Positions 25,154 through 45,747 of a stretch of DNA of 64,000 bases are shown one piece after another (the first letter of the stretch is position 1; every line of letters begins with the position of its first letter). The notes beneath the pieces were generated by a model that was not told where the DNA came from, searched no databases, and saw nothing but the letters and a program-made list of their open reading frames with translations. The position numbers were made by a program, and so were the translations under genes. This DNA comes from Geodermatophilus pulveris (GTDB lineage Bacteria; Actinomycetota; Actinomycetes; Mycobacteriales; Geodermatophilaceae): positions 124,001 through 188,000 of the forward strand of contig NZ_FZOO01000001.1 of the NCBI RefSeq assembly GCF_900188375.1, in the 5' to 3' direction.

Positions 25154-25786
25154 ATGCCCACGCAGGCGAAGGCCGCGGTGATCGACGAGATCACCGAGCG
25201 GTTCCAGTCGTCCAGCGCAGCGGTGCTCACCGAGTACCGCGGGCTGACCGTGGCCCAGCTGACCCAGCTGCGCCGTTCCCTCGGTGAGGGCAGCAGCTAC
25301 GCCGTCGTCAAGAACACCCTGACGAAGCGGGCCGCGGAGCAGGTCGGCCACGCCGACCTCGCCCCGCTGCTCACCGGCCCGACCGCGATCGCCTTCATCG
25401 AGGGCGACCCGGTCAACGCGGCCAAGGCCATCCGTGACTTCGCGCGCACCAACCCGCTGCTCGTCGTCAAGGGCGGCGTGGTCGAGGGCCGCACGGTCGG
25501 CGCCGCCGAGGTCACCGCCCTCGCCGACGTCGAGCCGCGCGAGGTGCTGCTGGCCAAGCTGGCCGGCGCGATGAAGGGCAACCTGACCAAGGCCGCCGGC
25601 CTGTTCCAGGCCCCGCTGTCGCAGGTCGCCCGCCTGGCCGCCGCGCTGCAGGAGAAGCGTGAGTCCACCGAGGGCTCCCCGGATCCCTCCGCCGACACCG
25701 CTGCTGCCGACACCCCCGGCGACACCGCTGCTGCCGACACCACCACCACCGCCGACGCCGCCGATGCCGCGGCCGGCACCGACTGA
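25154..25786 (+). CDS. rplJ: 50S ribosomal protein L10
   Basis: L10 anchors L7/L12 dimers to form the ribosomal stalk and usually represses rplJL by binding its leader. The 210-residue product has the N-terminal RNA-binding domain ([37 protein letters not shown]) and the helix that holds L7/L12. After about residue 172 comes a 38-residue Ala/Asp/Thr-rich tail with a repeated TAAADT motif, beyond the usual length. The ATG at 25154 follows GAGAGGAGGCCC. rplL starts 17 bases after the stop. Confidence 0.96.
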   Translation: MPTQAKAAVIDEITERFQSSSAAVLTEYRGLTVAQLTQLRRSLGEGSSYAVVKNTLTKRAAEQVGHADLAPLLTGPTAIAFIEGDPVNAAKAIRDFARTNPLLVVKGGVVEGRTVGAAEVTALADVEPREVLLAKLAGAMKGNLTKAAGLFQAPLSQVARLAAALQEKRESTEGSPDPSADTAAADTPGDTAAADTTTTADAADAAAGTD

Positions 25787-25802
25787 CCGAGAAGGAGAGA
25801 TC

Positions 25803-26195
25803 ATGGCCAAGCTGTCCACCACGGAGCTGCTCGACGCGTTCAAGGAGATGACGCTGCTCGAGCTGTCCGAGTTCGTGAAGCAGTTCGAGGAGACCTTCGA
25901 GGTCACCGCGGCTGCCCCGGTCGCCGTCGCGGCCGCCGCCCCGGGCGGTGGCGGCGGTGGCGACACCCCCGTCGTCGAGGAGCAGGACGAGTTCGACGTC
26001 ATCCTCGAGGCCGCCGGTGAGAAGAAGATCCAGGTCATCAAGGAGGTGCGCGGCCTGACCTCGCTGGGCCTCAAGGAGGCCAAGGACCTGGTCGACGGCG
26101 CGCCCAAGCCGGTCCTGGAGAAGGTCGCCAAGGACGCCGCGGAGAAGGCCAAGGCCGCCCTCGAGGGCGCCGGCGCCACCGTCACCGTCAAGTGA
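25803..26195 (+). CDS. rplL: 50S ribosomal protein L7/L12
   Basis: L7/L12 recruits translation factors to the ribosome as flexible dimers. The 130-residue product has the N-terminal dimerisation part ([20 protein letters not shown]), an Ala/Gly-rich hinge with six Gly in a row, and the C-terminal factor-binding domain ([39 protein letters not shown]). The ATG follows GAGAAGGAGAG. It is the last gene before a 518-base gap that holds element copy C, a terminator and the rpoB promoter. Confidence 0.97.
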   Translation: MAKLSTTELLDAFKEMTLLELSEFVKQFEETFEVTAAAPVAVAAAAPGGGGGGDTPVVEEQDEFDVILEAAGEKKIQVIKEVRGLTSLGLKEAKDLVDGAPKPVLEKVAKDAAEKAKAALEGAGATVTVK

Positions 26196-26196
26196 A

Positions 26197-26269
26197 GGAC
26201 CCCGGCGCGCCCCAGCCCCCGCTCCGTTCGGGCCGGGTCCTCGCGCCGGGGCCGTTCCAGCGCGTCACC
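26197..26269 (+). repeat. intergenic structured element, copy C (after rplL)
   Basis: It begins one base after the rplL stop. A perfect 10-pair outer stem (26200-26209 with 26242-26251) encloses an inner CCCGCTCC/GGGCCGGG-like stem. The tail is GGCCGTTCCAGCGCGTCAC. A partial second tail, GCCGTTCCACCGCGTCC, follows at about 26274. Confidence 0.75.
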
Positions 26270-26290
26270 TGACGCCGTTCCACCGCGTCC

Positions 26291-26326
26291 GCAGGGGCCG
26301 TCCTCCGACCGGGGGGCGGCCCCTGC
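26291..26326 (+). terminator. terminator after rplL
   Basis: A 10-pair stem (26291-26300 with 26317-26326) follows element copy C and its partial second tail. The 518-base gap 26196-26713 otherwise contains the rpoB promoter and leader. Confidence 0.7.
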
Positions 26327-26490
26327 GCCGTCCGTGCGCCCGGCCCGGCCGGCGCCGACGCGCGGGTCGTGGTGTCCCCACGGCCGCCGGCGGGCTGGCA
26401 TCATGGTCGCGCCGTCAGCCGACGGCCCGACCCGGCCCCGGCCGGCCGGTTGCGCCCCTCGGGTGCGGTCCCCTCGTGCGGACCCCCGAC

Positions 26491-26519
26491 GTGGACAGCC
26501 GGCCGTTCCGGGGGTAGGG
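26491..26519 (+). promoter_or_regulatory. rpoB promoter
   Basis: TGGACA (26491-26496) and TAGGGT (26514-26519) are separated by 17 bases, a near-consensus housekeeping promoter. The transcript would have a leader of about 190 bases before the TTG start of rpoB. Confidence 0.65.
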
Positions 26520-26713
26520 TTCCCTGTTGCGCTGCCCCCTGACTGCCTGCCCGCCGAGACGGGTCGCCTGGGGTGCCCGGGGGACCACTCCCCGGTCGCC
26601 CGTCGACCGTCCCGGGCAGGACCGACGCGGACAGCCCGGCCATCACCAACGACGACCCAGGACGAAGAAGCACCGACCGCCCGCACGTCGTGAGGTCCTT
26701 GGAAGGACGCATC

Positions 26714-30223
<3,510 letters not shown>

Positions 30224-30233
30224 GCCGACCCGT

Positions 30234-30263
30234 CGGCCGGCCCCGGTGCGCCGGGGCCGGCCG
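30234..30263 (+). terminator. hairpin between rpoB and rpoC
   Basis: A perfect 13-pair stem (30234-30246 with 30251-30263) with loop TGCG lies in the 89-base gap. rpoC has no clear promoter of its own, so this is more likely an attenuator or processing site than a full stop. Confidence 0.55.
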
Positions 30264-30312
30264 GCTCCGACTCCTGACACACATTGAGAACTAGCCCCGG
30301 AAAGGGGTCCCC

Positions 30313-34218
<3,906 letters not shown>

Positions 34219-34222
34219 GGAA

Positions 34223-34290
34223 GGACCCTCGTCCCCCCACGCCTCGCTCGCTCGGCGCGGGCCCCTGACGACGGCCGTTCCAGTAGGTCA
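34223..34290 (+). repeat. intergenic structured element, copy D (after rpoC)
   Basis: GGACCC begins four bases after the rpoC stop. The outer stem TCGTC pairs with GACGA. An inner GCC/GGC stem encloses a CTCGCTCGCTC loop. The tail GGCCGTTCCAGTAGGTCA (34273-34290) varies in its second half and runs straight into the terminator. Confidence 0.65.
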
Positions 34291-34328
34291 GGAGGGCCCC
34301 GCAGACCGGCAGGTCTGCGGGGCCCTCC
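34291..34328. terminator. terminator after rpoC
   Basis: A perfect 17-pair stem (34291-34307 with 34312-34328) with loop GGCA lies 85 bases before the end of the convergent LLM gene. It is one of the strongest hairpins in the window and may act in both directions. Confidence 0.85.
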
Positions 34329-34413
34329 CGTCTCCCACGACAGCTCTGCGGCGGTGTCCCTGCCCTGCGGGTCCGGCAGCACCCGCAGAGCACGAGGAAC
34401 GCCCGCAGAGCCC

Positions 34414-35457
<1,044 letters not shown>

Positions 35458-35536
35458 GTGCACTCCTCGGGTCGCCGGCGCCCTCGTCGGCGCCGCGCCG
35501 ACCGTATCGAGTGGCGGGGGAGTGGGGGGCCCGGCG

Positions 35537-35752
35537 TCAGAGGGGGCGGACGACCCCGACGACCTCGGTCACCACGCGGACGCCGTCCACGTCGCCGGGC
35601 ACCCGCTCCGCGGCGCGCACGTCGGAGAGGTCGACCTTCACCACGTAGCCGCTGTCCCGGCGGGCCAGCCCGACGCCGACGACCCCCGGGTCCGCGGCCA
35701 GCCGGGAGCTCAGGGCCCGCTTGGCGGCTCGGGCGGACGCGCGGTCGGTCAT
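35537..35752 (-). CDS. small conserved-looking protein of 71 residues
   Basis: I do not recognise a named family. The sequence has a basic helical N-terminus (DRASARAAKRALSSRLAAD) followed by an alternating pattern, VVGVGLARRDSGYVVKVDLS, then VRAAERVPGDVDGVRVVTEV. That beta-alpha-beta layout resembles a region in the N-terminal part of the protease encoded just upstream, where a similar hydrophobic pattern occurs (LGLAPVGPGRAHLAIRLAAK). The ATG start and the position 96 bases downstream of the protease gene suggest shared transcription. It could be a detached pro-domain-like protein. Confidence 0.5.
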   Translation of the reverse strand: MTDRASARAAKRALSSRLAADPGVVGVGLARRDSGYVVKVDLSDVRAAERVPGDVDGVRVVTEVVGVVRPL

Positions 35753-35848
35753 GCGCCCATGGTGCCCCCGATCAGGCCGCCGCGACAGTAGGCGGACGCC
35801 GCCCCACCCCCGTGGGCCGGGCGGGGGGCGCGGCCGGGACGGCGTCCC

Positions 35849-36823
35849 TCAGCCGGCGACCCACTGCAGGTCCAGAACGGCCAGCACGGTGGCGAGGGGG
35901 TTGGCGAAGGTGACCCCGCCGCCCTCGCGCCCCCCGGTGTCGCTGCCGGCGAACAGCAGGCCGAGCGGTGCCCGGTCCGCGCTGCGCCAGACCACCGACC
36001 CGCTGTCGCCGCCGGCGCTGAAGCCGCCTCCGACCCCGTCGATCTCCAGCTGGTCGTCGAAGGTGTACACCGCGTCGTCGTACTGGACGGCCACGCCGTC
36101 GACCTCCACCGCGCTGACCCGGCCCACCGTGTGCCCGGTGGTCCGCCCGACCTTCTCCACCCGCTCGTCGGGCTCGACGTCGTCGACCTGCAGCGGGTCG
36201 GCCCCCAGCGGGCCGCCGGGGAACCGGCCCGGATCCAGGGGCACCTCGGCGTCGACCACCGCGGCGGCGGCGTCGACCAGGTTGGCCGGCCCGCCCGCGC
36301 CGAACCGCTCGACCGCGGCCAGCGTCGCGACGCGGTCGGCCGCCGGGTCCCCGCCGTCGGCCGGGCCCGGCTGCAGCACCGGGTCGCCCACCGCGGCGGT
36401 GTCACGGGCGGCCAGCACGTGGTTGTTGGACAGGACCGCCAGCCGGCCGCCGACCCGCACGAAGCCGCCGAGCGTCCCCGCCGTCACCGCCGGGTGGCCC
36501 ACCGACAGCCCGGGGACCAGCGGCCGGGCGCGCCGCTGCAGCTCCCCGGGGGTGGGGGAGGACAGTGCGTGGACCGGGCCGATGACCCGGACGTCGACCT
36601 CGTCGAGCACCGCGTCGTCCAGGCCCGCCAGCAGCACGTCGGCGTCCTCCTTGGCCGCCAGCCGGATGGCCAGGTGGGCGCGGCCGGGACCCACCGGTGC
36701 CAGCCCGAGGGCCGGCCGGGCCCACCGCCGGCCCCCGAGGTCGCTGGCGGAGACCGGCCCGGCCGAGCGGGCGAGCCGCGCGGCCAGGTGGGCCTTGAGC
36801 TCCCGGGCGAGGTCGACGTGCAC
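35849..36823 (-). CDS. trypsin-like serine protease-domain protein
   Basis: The 324-residue protein has a chymotrypsin-fold signature: the His in RLAVLSNNHVLAA and the nucleophile in SAGGDSGSVVWRS. KVGRTTGHTVGRVSAVEVDG lies between them, as in Nal1-like and related trypsin-like proteins. The Asp of the triad probably lies in the Asp-rich VDAEVPLDPGRF region. The N-terminal 110 residues form a separate alpha/beta region. No signal peptide is visible, so a cytoplasmic site is likely. GTG start, GGAGG four bases before. Substrate is unknown. Confidence 0.72.
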   Translation of the reverse strand: MHVDLARELKAHLAARLARSAGPVSASDLGGRRWARPALGLAPVGPGRAHLAIRLAAKEDADVLLAGLDDAVLDEVDVRVIGPVHALSSPTPGELQRRARPLVPGLSVGHPAVTAGTLGGFVRVGGRLAVLSNNHVLAARDTAAVGDPVLQPGPADGGDPAADRVATLAAVERFGAGGPANLVDAAAAVVDAEVPLDPGRFPGGPLGADPLQVDDVEPDERVEKVGRTTGHTVGRVSAVEVDGVAVQYDDAVYTFDDQLEIDGVGGGFSAGGDSGSVVWRSADRAPLGLLFAGSDTGGREGGGVTFANPLATVLAVLDLQWVAG

Positions 36824-37092
36824 GTGTCCTCCGGTGGCGGTGGGTGGGCGTCCTGGTACCGACGGTAGGGCCCGGGTACGACAGTCGCCCGCGTGACCGG
36901 GCCTCCGGTCCCGATCGGGTGGTCGTGTCCTCCGACCCGGCGGTGCCCGGCGGAGCCGCTACAGTCGGTCGCCGTACCGCCGGGAGCTCCCCGGGTCCGC
37001 CCCGGAACACCACCGCACCCCCGGCAGTTGCACCGCACGTCGACCCCTGCGGACGGTCCCCGTGACCGCCTGCCGGCGTGCTGGACCCGGCT

Positions 37093-37121
37093 TTGACCGG
37101 CCTCCGGAGCGCGGGTATCGT
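37093..37121 (+). promoter_or_regulatory. rpsL (str operon) promoter
   Basis: TTGACC (37093-37098) and TATCGT (37116-37121) are spaced by exactly 17 bases. This is the best promoter match in the window. The leader before rpsL is about 270 bases. The 572-base gap 36824-37395 contains nothing else I can identify; small open frames there look like noise. Confidence 0.75.
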
Positions 37122-37395
37122 GGTCAGCCGTGCCCAGGGTGCCCTGGGCCTGCTCCCGTTCGCGGTGCGCCTGCCGGCTAGGTGGTGGCGCCGAGTCGCG
37201 GGGGGCGACCGATCCGGTTCGAACCACCGGCCGGTCCCGGGGACGGCGACACGCCCGACCGCGGGGGCCGGTGGTGCACCGCGGCCGGACCCGGGTACGA
37301 CCCCAGCAGGACCGGCACCCCGGGCACGACAGCGCACTTCCAGCAGAGCACCGTCCGCAGTACGACCCAGCGCAGGTAGGAGATCCAGGCCACCC

Positions 37396-37770
37396 ATGCC
37401 CACGATCAACCAGCTGGTCCGCAAGGGCCGCGAGGACAAGGTCGAGAAGACCAAGACCCCGGCGCTGAAGGGCTCCCCTCAGCGTCGCGGCGTGTGCACG
37501 CGCGTGTACACGACGACGCCGAAGAAGCCGAACTCGGCGCTGCGCAAGGTCGCTCGCGTCCGCCTCACCAGTGGCATCGAGGTGACCGCGTACATCCCGG
37601 GTGTCGGCCACAACCTGCAGGAGCACTCGATGGTGCTCGTGCGCGGCGGCCGTGTGAAGGACCTCCCCGGCGTGCGCTACAAGATCATCCGCGGGTCGCT
37701 CGACACCCAGGGCGTCCGCAACCGCAAGCAGGCTCGCAGCCGGTACGGCGCGAAGAAGGAGAAGAGCTGA
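37396..37770 (+). CDS. rpsL: 30S ribosomal protein S12
   Basis: S12 lies at the decoding site. The 124-residue product is typical: [40 protein letters not shown], and [20 protein letters not shown]. The lysines altered in streptomycin resistance (in TPKKPNS and GRVKDLP) are wild type. The ATG is preceded by GTAGGAGATCC. rpsG starts two bases after the stop. Confidence 0.98.
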   Translation: MPTINQLVRKGREDKVEKTKTPALKGSPQRRGVCTRVYTTTPKKPNSALRKVARVRLTSGIEVTAYIPGVGHNLQEHSMVLVRGGRVKDLPGVRYKIIRGSLDTQGVRNRKQARSRYGAKKEKS

Positions 37771-37771
37771 C

Positions 37772-38242
37772 ATGCCGCGCAAGGGCCCCGCGCCGCGCCG
37801 CCCGCTGGTCGCCGACCCGGTGTACCAGTCGCCGCTGGTGACCCAGCTGGTCAACAAGGTGCTCGTCGACGGCAAGCGCTCGGTCGCCGAGGCGATCGTC
37901 TACGGCGCCCTCGAGGGTTGCCGCACCAAGACCGACACCGACCCGGTCGTGACGCTCAAGCGCGCGCTGGACAACGTCAAGCCGGCCCTCGAGGTCCGCA
38001 GCCGCCGCGTCGGCGGTGCGACCTACCAGGTGCCGGTCGAGGTCCGTGCCTCGCGCAGCACCACCCTCGGCCTGCGCTGGCTGATCCAGTACAGCCGGGC
38101 CCGTCGCGAGAAGACGATGACCGAGCGCCTGATGAACGAGCTGCTCGACGCGAGCAACGGTCTCGGCGCCGCGGTCAAGCGTCGTGAGGACACCCACAAG
38201 ATGGCCGAGTCGAACAAGGCCTTCGCGCACTACCGCTGGTAG
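37772..38242 (+). CDS. rpsG: 30S ribosomal protein S7
   Basis: S7 nucleates assembly of the 30S head and contacts the E-site tRNA. The 156-residue product has [33 protein letters not shown]-like [16 protein letters not shown], and the C-terminal [11 protein letters not shown]. The ATG lies one base past the rpsL stop, with AAGGAGAAGAG inside the end of rpsL. Length is standard for the family. In E. coli S7 represses the str operon, and the same may hold here. Confidence 0.98.
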   Translation: MPRKGPAPRRPLVADPVYQSPLVTQLVNKVLVDGKRSVAEAIVYGALEGCRTKTDTDPVVTLKRALDNVKPALEVRSRRVGGATYQVPVEVRASRSTTLGLRWLIQYSRARREKTMTERLMNELLDASNGLGAAVKRREDTHKMAESNKAFAHYRW

Positions 38243-38248
38243 GCGCAC

Positions 38249-38283
38249 CCCGCCGGCGGGAGCCGGCACCCGCGGCCGGCGGG
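38249..38283 (+). terminator. hairpin between rpsG and fusA
   Basis: A nine-pair stem (38249-38257 with 38275-38283) closes a 17-base GC-rich loop that can itself pair partly. It may modulate fusA expression, as the gap is only 99 bases and no promoter is evident. Confidence 0.4.
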
Positions 38284-38341
38284 CGAGTCCGGGCCACCCC
38301 CGGACGTCCGCACGCGGACCCAGAGCACAGAGGAGTGAGGA

Positions 38342-40441
<2,100 letters not shown>

Positions 40442-40453
40442 CCGCAACCGTCC

Positions 40454-40480
40454 GGACGGCGGGCCCCCGGCCCGCCGTCC
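40454..40480 (+). terminator. hairpin between fusA and tuf
   Basis: An 11- to 12-pair stem (40454-40464 with 40470-40480) lies 13 bases after fusA and 62 bases before tuf. tuf may have an extra start of its own, but none is obvious. Confidence 0.6.
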
Positions 40481-40541
40481 CCCCAGCGAGCCCACCCCCA
40501 GAGTTCGCGCACCACTGCGACACCACGAGGAGAGGAACCCA

Positions 40542-41735
40542 GTGGCCAAGGCCAAGTTCGAGCGGACCAAGCCGCACGTCAACATCGGCACCATCGGGCA
40601 CATCGACCACGGCAAGACGACGCTGACCGCGGCGATCACCAAGGTCCTGCACGACAAGTACCCCGACCTCAACGAGGCGTCGGCCTTCGACCAGATCGAC
40701 AAGGCGCCCGAGGAGAAGGCCCGCGGCATCACGATCTCGATCGCGCACGTGGAGTACCAGACGGAGAACCGTCACTACGCGCACGTCGACTGCCCCGGCC
40801 ACGCCGACTACATCAAGAACATGATCACCGGTGCGGCGCAGATGGACGGCGCCATCCTGGTGGTCGCGGCGACCGACGGCCCGATGCCGCAGACCAAGGA
40901 GCACGTCCTCCTGGCCCGCCAGGTCGGCGTCCCCTACATCGTCGTGGCGCTCAACAAGGCCGACATGGTCGACGACGAGGAGATCCTCGAGCTCGTCGAG
41001 CTGGAGGTCCGCGAGCTGCTCAGCGAGTACGAGTTCCCGGGCGACGACGTCCCCGTGGTCCGCGTGTCGGCGCTCAAGGCCCTCGAGGGCGACGCCGAGT
41101 GGGGCGACAAGCTCATGGAGCTCATGAACGCGGTCGACACCGCGATCCCCGAGCCCGAGCGCGAGATCGACAAGCCCTTCCTCATGCCCGTCGAGGACGT
41201 CTTCACCATCACCGGTCGCGGCACCGTCGTCACCGGTCGCGTGGAGCGCGGCGTCGTCAAGGTGTCGGAGACCATCGAGATCGTCGGCATCCGCCCGAAC
41301 TCGACCTCCACCACCGTCACCGGCGTCGAGATGTTCCGCAAGCTGCTCGACCAGGGGCAGGCCGGCGACAACGTGGGCCTGCTGCTGCGCGGCATCAAGC
41401 GCGAGGACGTCGAGCGCGGCCAGGTCGTCGTGAAGCCGGGCTCGATCACCCCGCACACGAACTTCGAGGGCTCGGTCTACATCCTCTCGAAGGACGAGGG
41501 TGGGCGTCACACGCCCTTCTTCAACAACTACCGTCCGCAGTTCTACTTCCGGACCACGGACGTCACCGGCGTCGTGACCCTGCCGGCCGGCACCGAGATG
41601 GTCATGCCGGGCGACAACACCGAGATGACGGTCGAGCTGATCCAGCCGATCGCCATGGAGGAGGGCCTGCGGTTCGCCATCCGTGAGGGTGGCCGCACCG
41701 TCGGCGCCGGTCGCGTCACCAAGATCCTCAAGTAG
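40542..41735 (+). CDS. tuf: translation elongation factor Tu
   Basis: EF-Tu delivers aminoacyl-tRNA. The 397-residue product shows G1 [19 protein letters not shown]3 [21 protein letters not shown]4 NKADMV and the C-terminal [18 protein letters not shown]. The GTG start follows GAGGAGAGGAACCCA. The residues that contact kirromycin and GE2270 look ordinary. It is the last gene of the str operon, with a strong hairpin behind it. Confidence 0.98.
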   Translation: MAKAKFERTKPHVNIGTIGHIDHGKTTLTAAITKVLHDKYPDLNEASAFDQIDKAPEEKARGITISIAHVEYQTENRHYAHVDCPGHADYIKNMITGAAQMDGAILVVAATDGPMPQTKEHVLLARQVGVPYIVVALNKADMVDDEEILELVELEVRELLSEYEFPGDDVPVVRVSALKALEGDAEWGDKLMELMNAVDTAIPEPEREIDKPFLMPVEDVFTITGRGTVVTGRVERGVVKVSETIEIVGIRPNSTSTTVTGVEMFRKLLDQGQAGDNVGLLLRGIKREDVERGQVVVKPGSITPHTNFEGSVYILSKDEGGRHTPFFNNYRPQFYFRTTDVTGVVTLPAGTEMVMPGDNTEMTVELIQPIAMEEGLRFAIREGGRTVGAGRVTKILK

Positions 41736-41741
41736 TCCCCT

Positions 41742-41776
41742 GACGGGCGGCGGCCGCTGGTCGGCCGCCGCCCGTC
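41742..41776 (+). terminator. terminator after tuf
   Basis: A perfect 15-pair stem (41742-41756 with 41762-41776) closes a five-base loop. It separates the str operon from the S10 operon, whose first gene starts 60 bases later. Confidence 0.8.
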
Positions 41777-41835
41777 ACCGGGTCAGCAGACCCACTCGAA
41801 CGTTCACACCCGATCGGCAGGAGTAGAAGACAGCG

Positions 41836-42141
41836 ATGGCGGGACAGAAGATCCGCATCCGGCTGAAGGCCTACGACCACGAGGCGATCGACGCCTCGGC
41901 GCGGCGCATCGTCGACACGGTGACCAAGACCGGTGCGCGCGTCGTCGGCCCGGTGCCGCTGCCGACGGAGAAGAACGTGTACTGCGTCATCCGCTCGCCG
42001 CACAAGTACAAGGACTCGCGCGAGCACTTCGAGATGCGCACGCACAAGCGGCTCATCGACATCCTCGACCCGACGCCGAAGACGGTCGACGCGCTCATGC
42101 GCATCGACCTGCCGGCCTCGGTCGACGTCAACATCCAGTAA
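41836..42141 (+). CDS. rpsJ: 30S ribosomal protein S10
   Basis: S10 (NusE) belongs to the 30S head and also to the NusB antitermination complex. The 101-residue product shows [40 protein letters not shown] and the C-terminal PASVDVNIQ. The ATG follows GGCAGGAGTAGAAG. It opens the S10 operon and is 16 bases before rplC. Confidence 0.98.
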   Translation: MAGQKIRIRLKAYDHEAIDASARRIVDTVTKTGARVVGPVPLPTEKNVYCVIRSPHKYKDSREHFEMRTHKRLIDILDPTPKTVDALMRIDLPASVDVNIQ

Positions 42142-42156
42142 GGGCAGTCAGCAGAC

Positions 42157-42822
42157 ATGGCGAGCACATTCCGCGGACTCCTCGGGGAGAAGCTGGGCAT
42201 GACCCAGGTCTTCGACGAGAACAACCGCATCGTGCCGGTGACCGTCGTCAAGGCGGGCCCGTGTGTGGTGACCCAGGTGCGCACCCCCGAGGTGGACGGC
42301 TACTCCGCCGTCCAGCTCGGCTTCGGCGAGATCGACCCGCGCAAGGTGAACAGGCCCGAGGGCGGGCACTTCGCCAAGGCCGGCGTCACGCCGCGGCGGC
42401 ACCTGGTGGAGCTGCGCACGAAGGACGCGTCGGAGTACACGGTCGGCCAGGAGCTGACCGCCGAGGTCTTCGACGGCGTGGCCCGGGTCGACGTCATCGG
42501 CACCAGCAAGGGCAAGGGCACCGCCGGTGTCATGAAGCGCCACGGGTTCAAGGGCCTGGGCGCCGCGCACGGCACCCAGCGCAAGCACCGGTCGCCCGGG
42601 TCCATCGGCGGGGCCTCGACCCCCGGCCGCGTCTTCAAGGGCCTGCGCATGGCCGGCCGCATGGGCGCGGTCAAGACCACCACCCTGTCGCTGACCGTCC
42701 ACAAGGTGGACGCCGAGCGCGGGCTGCTGTTGATCAAGGGCGCCATCCCCGGCCCGAAGGGCGGCCTCGTGCTCGTCCGATCGGCCGTCAAGGGCGGCCC
42801 CGTGGGGAGTGAGGACCAGTGA
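42157..42822 (+). CDS. rplC: 50S ribosomal protein L3
   Basis: L3 reaches toward the peptidyl transferase centre. The 221-residue product begins [20 protein letters not shown] and contains [20 protein letters not shown] and [18 protein letters not shown], the family core loop. The stop overlaps rplD (GTGA), so L3 and L4 are coupled. Length is normal for actinobacteria. Confidence 0.98.
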   Translation: MASTFRGLLGEKLGMTQVFDENNRIVPVTVVKAGPCVVTQVRTPEVDGYSAVQLGFGEIDPRKVNRPEGGHFAKAGVTPRRHLVELRTKDASEYTVGQELTAEVFDGVARVDVIGTSKGKGTAGVMKRHGFKGLGAAHGTQRKHRSPGSIGGASTPGRVFKGLRMAGRMGAVKTTTLSLTVHKVDAERGLLLIKGAIPGPKGGLVLVRSAVKGGPVGSEDQ

Positions 42823-43781
42823 GCACGTCCGTCCAGGGCGGGGCGACCCGGGACCGGAGCGACCGCCAGGTCGACGTCCGGACCCCGGCGGGGTCGAGCA
42901 CCGGCAGCGTGACGCTGCCCGGCGAGATCTTCGACGCGTCGGCCAACGTCTCCCTCATGCACCAGGTCGTGGTGGCCCAGCTGGCCGCCGCGCGCCAGGG
43001 CACGCACTCGACCAAGACCCGCGGCCAGGTCAGCGGCGGTGGCGCCAAGCCCTACCGCCAGAAGGGCACCGGCCGGGCCCGCCAGGGCTCGACCCGCGCG
43101 CCGCAGTTCGAGGGCGGTGGCATCGTCCACGGCCCCCAGCCGCGCGACTACTCGCAGCGGACCCCGAAGAAGATGAAGGCCGCCGCCCTGCGCGGGGCCC
43201 TGTCCGACCGGGCCCGCGAGGACCGCGTGCACGTGGTGAGCACCTTCGTCGACGGGGACGCCCCGAGGACCCGGGCCGCGCTGGCGACGCTGCAGTCGAT
43301 CACCCAGGCCAAGCGGGTGCTCGTGGTCCTCGACCGCGACGACGTCCTCAACTGGGTGAGCCTGCGCAACCTGCCGCAGGTCCACCTGCTGGAGGCCGGC
43401 CAGCTCAACACCTACGACGTGCTGGTCGCCGACGAGGTCGTGTTCACCGAGACCGCGCTGGCCGAGTTCGTCGCCGGCACGGGCCGTGGCCGCGAGCTCG
43501 TCCAGCCCGACCTGACGACGCCGGACATCCCCGGCTCCGTCCCCTCCATCGCGCCCGCCGAGGGTGCCGGCACCGTCGACACCCCGACCGGTGCCGGCGC
43601 GGCCGACGGGTCCACGGCGGCCCAGCCGGCCGCGGTCGACCCCGCGGACCCGGCCCCGGCCGACGCGGTGCAGGCGGCGAAGACCCCGGCGGCGGCGGCC
43701 GAGGCCGCCAACGCCGGGCCGGACGCCACCGCGCCGACCGAGGACGGCACCACCGACGCGAGCACCGAGGAGAAGGCATGA
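42819..43781 (+). CDS. rplD: 50S ribosomal protein L4 with acidic C-terminal tail
   Basis: L4 lines the exit tunnel and in E. coli represses the S10 operon. The core (about residues 1-228) shows [40 protein letters not shown] and [20 protein letters not shown]. About 92 residues of Ala/Pro/Asp/Thr-rich sequence with no basic run follow, beyond the normal family length. GTG start overlapping rplC. The stop overlaps the rplW ATG by four bases. Confidence 0.96.
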   Translation: MSTSVQGGATRDRSDRQVDVRTPAGSSTGSVTLPGEIFDASANVSLMHQVVVAQLAAARQGTHSTKTRGQVSGGGAKPYRQKGTGRARQGSTRAPQFEGGGIVHGPQPRDYSQRTPKKMKAAALRGALSDRAREDRVHVVSTFVDGDAPRTRAALATLQSITQAKRVLVVLDRDDVLNWVSLRNLPQVHLLEAGQLNTYDVLVADEVVFTETALAEFVAGTGRGRELVQPDLTTPDIPGSVPSIAPAEGAGTVDTPTGAGAADGSTAAQPAAVDPADPAPADAVQAAKTPAAAAEAANAGPDATAPTEDGTTDASTEEKA

Positions 43782-44080
43782 GCGTCCGCGACCCCCGGGA
43801 CGTCCTGGTGTCCCCGGTCATCTCCGAGAAGAGCTACGGGCTGCTCGACGAGAACCAGTACACCTTCGTCGTGCTGCCCGAGGCCAACAAGACGCAGATC
43901 AAGATCGCGGTCGAGCAGGTCTTCAACGTGAAGGTCCTCGGCGTGAACACCATCAACCGCCAGGGTAAGCGCAAGCGGAGCAAGGGCAACAAGCTCGGCA
44001 AGCGCAAGGACACCAAGCGGGCCATCGTCTCGCTGGCCCCCGGCGACCGCATCGAGATCTTCGGTGGTCCCGGCGCCTGA
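43778..44080 (+). CDS. rplW: 50S ribosomal protein L23
   Basis: L23 sits at the tunnel exit and docks trigger factor and SRP. The 100-residue product shows [40 protein letters not shown] and the basic [19 protein letters not shown]. The ATG at 43778 overlaps the rplD stop. Length is standard. Confidence 0.97.
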   Translation: MSVRDPRDVLVSPVISEKSYGLLDENQYTFVVLPEANKTQIKIAVEQVFNVKVLGVNTINRQGKRKRSKGNKLGKRKDTKRAIVSLAPGDRIEIFGGPGA

Positions 44081-44123
44081 GCGCCGGTGACCGTCCGGAC
44101 CAGAGACAGAGGGACCGAGAGCA

Positions 44124-44957
<834 letters not shown>

Positions 44958-44980
44958 GCGGGTAGAGGAGTCCGACAGAC

Positions 44981-45262
44981 ATGCCACGCAGCCTGAAGAA
45001 GGGCCCGTTCGTCGACGACCACCTGCTCAAGAAGGTGGACGCGCAGAACGACAAGGGCACCAAGAACGTCATCCGGACCTGGTCGCGTCGTTCCACGATC
45101 ATCCCGGACATGCTCGGCCACACGATCGCCGTCCACGACGGCCGCAAGCACGTCCCGGTCTTCGTGACCGAGGCGATGGTCGGGCACAAGCTCGGCGAGT
45201 TCGCACCCACGCGCACCTTCCGTGGGCACGTGAAGGACGACCGCCGGTCCCGGCGCGGCTGA
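44981..45262 (+). CDS. rpsS: 30S ribosomal protein S19
   Basis: S19 binds the 30S head next to S13. The 93-residue product has [40 protein letters not shown] and [20 protein letters not shown]. All are family hallmarks. The ATG follows GAGGAGTCCGACAGAC. Length is standard. Confidence 0.98.
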   Translation: MPRSLKKGPFVDDHLLKKVDAQNDKGTKNVIRTWSRRSTIIPDMLGHTIAVHDGRKHVPVFVTEAMVGHKLGEFAPTRTFRGHVKDDRRSRRG

Positions 45263-45282
45263 CCAGGTAGAGAGAGACACCC

Positions 45283-45747
45283 ATGACATCCCAGCTGGGA
45301 GAGGAGACGCCGGTCGCCCGGGCCACCGCCCGCTTCGTCCGCGTCACCCCCATGAAGGCACGCCGGGTGGTGGACCTCGTCCGCTACCTGCCGACCGAGG
45401 AGGCCCTGGCCCTGCTGCGCTACGCGCCGCAGGCCGCCAGCGAGCCGGTCCTCAAGGTGGTCGCCAGCGCGGTCGCCAACGCCGAGCACAACCTGCGGCT
45501 CGACCCCGCCGCGCTGGTCGTCAGCGCGGCGTACGTCGACGAGGGCCCGACGCTCAAGCGGATCCGCCCGCGGGCGCAGGGCCGGGCCTACCGCATCAAC
45601 AAGCGGACCTGCCACATCACCGTCGAGGTCGCGGAGGTCTCCTCCAGCACCGACCTCGCCGGCAAGTCGCGCACGGCCCGTCGCCGCACCGGACAGTCCG
45701 GCCCGGCCAGCCAGCAGCAGGGCAACACGAGGGGAGGGACCCGCTAG
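45283..45747 (+). CDS. rplV: 50S ribosomal protein L22
   Basis: L22 reaches into the exit tunnel with its long hairpin. The 154-residue product shows [40 protein letters not shown] and [21 protein letters not shown] short Ser/Gly/Gln-rich tail of about 25 residues follows the core. The stop shares one base with the rpsC GTG (TAGTG). Confidence 0.97.
   Translation: MTSQLGEETPVARATARFVRVTPMKARRVVDLVRYLPTEEALALLRYAPQAASEPVLKVVASAVANAEHNLRLDPAALVVSAAYVDEGPTLKRIRPRAQGRAYRINKRTCHITVEVAEVSSSTDLAGKSRTARRRTGQSGPASQQQGNTRGGTR

Noticed and set aside
26573-26713. Upstream extension of rpoB to 26573
   Set aside because: No ribosome binding site fits it, and actinobacterial rpoB proteins start near the TTG at 26714.
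36824-37395. Small ORFs between the protease gene and rpsL
   Set aside because: They overlap one another in different frames, have no ribosome binding site and lie across the rpsL promoter and leader.
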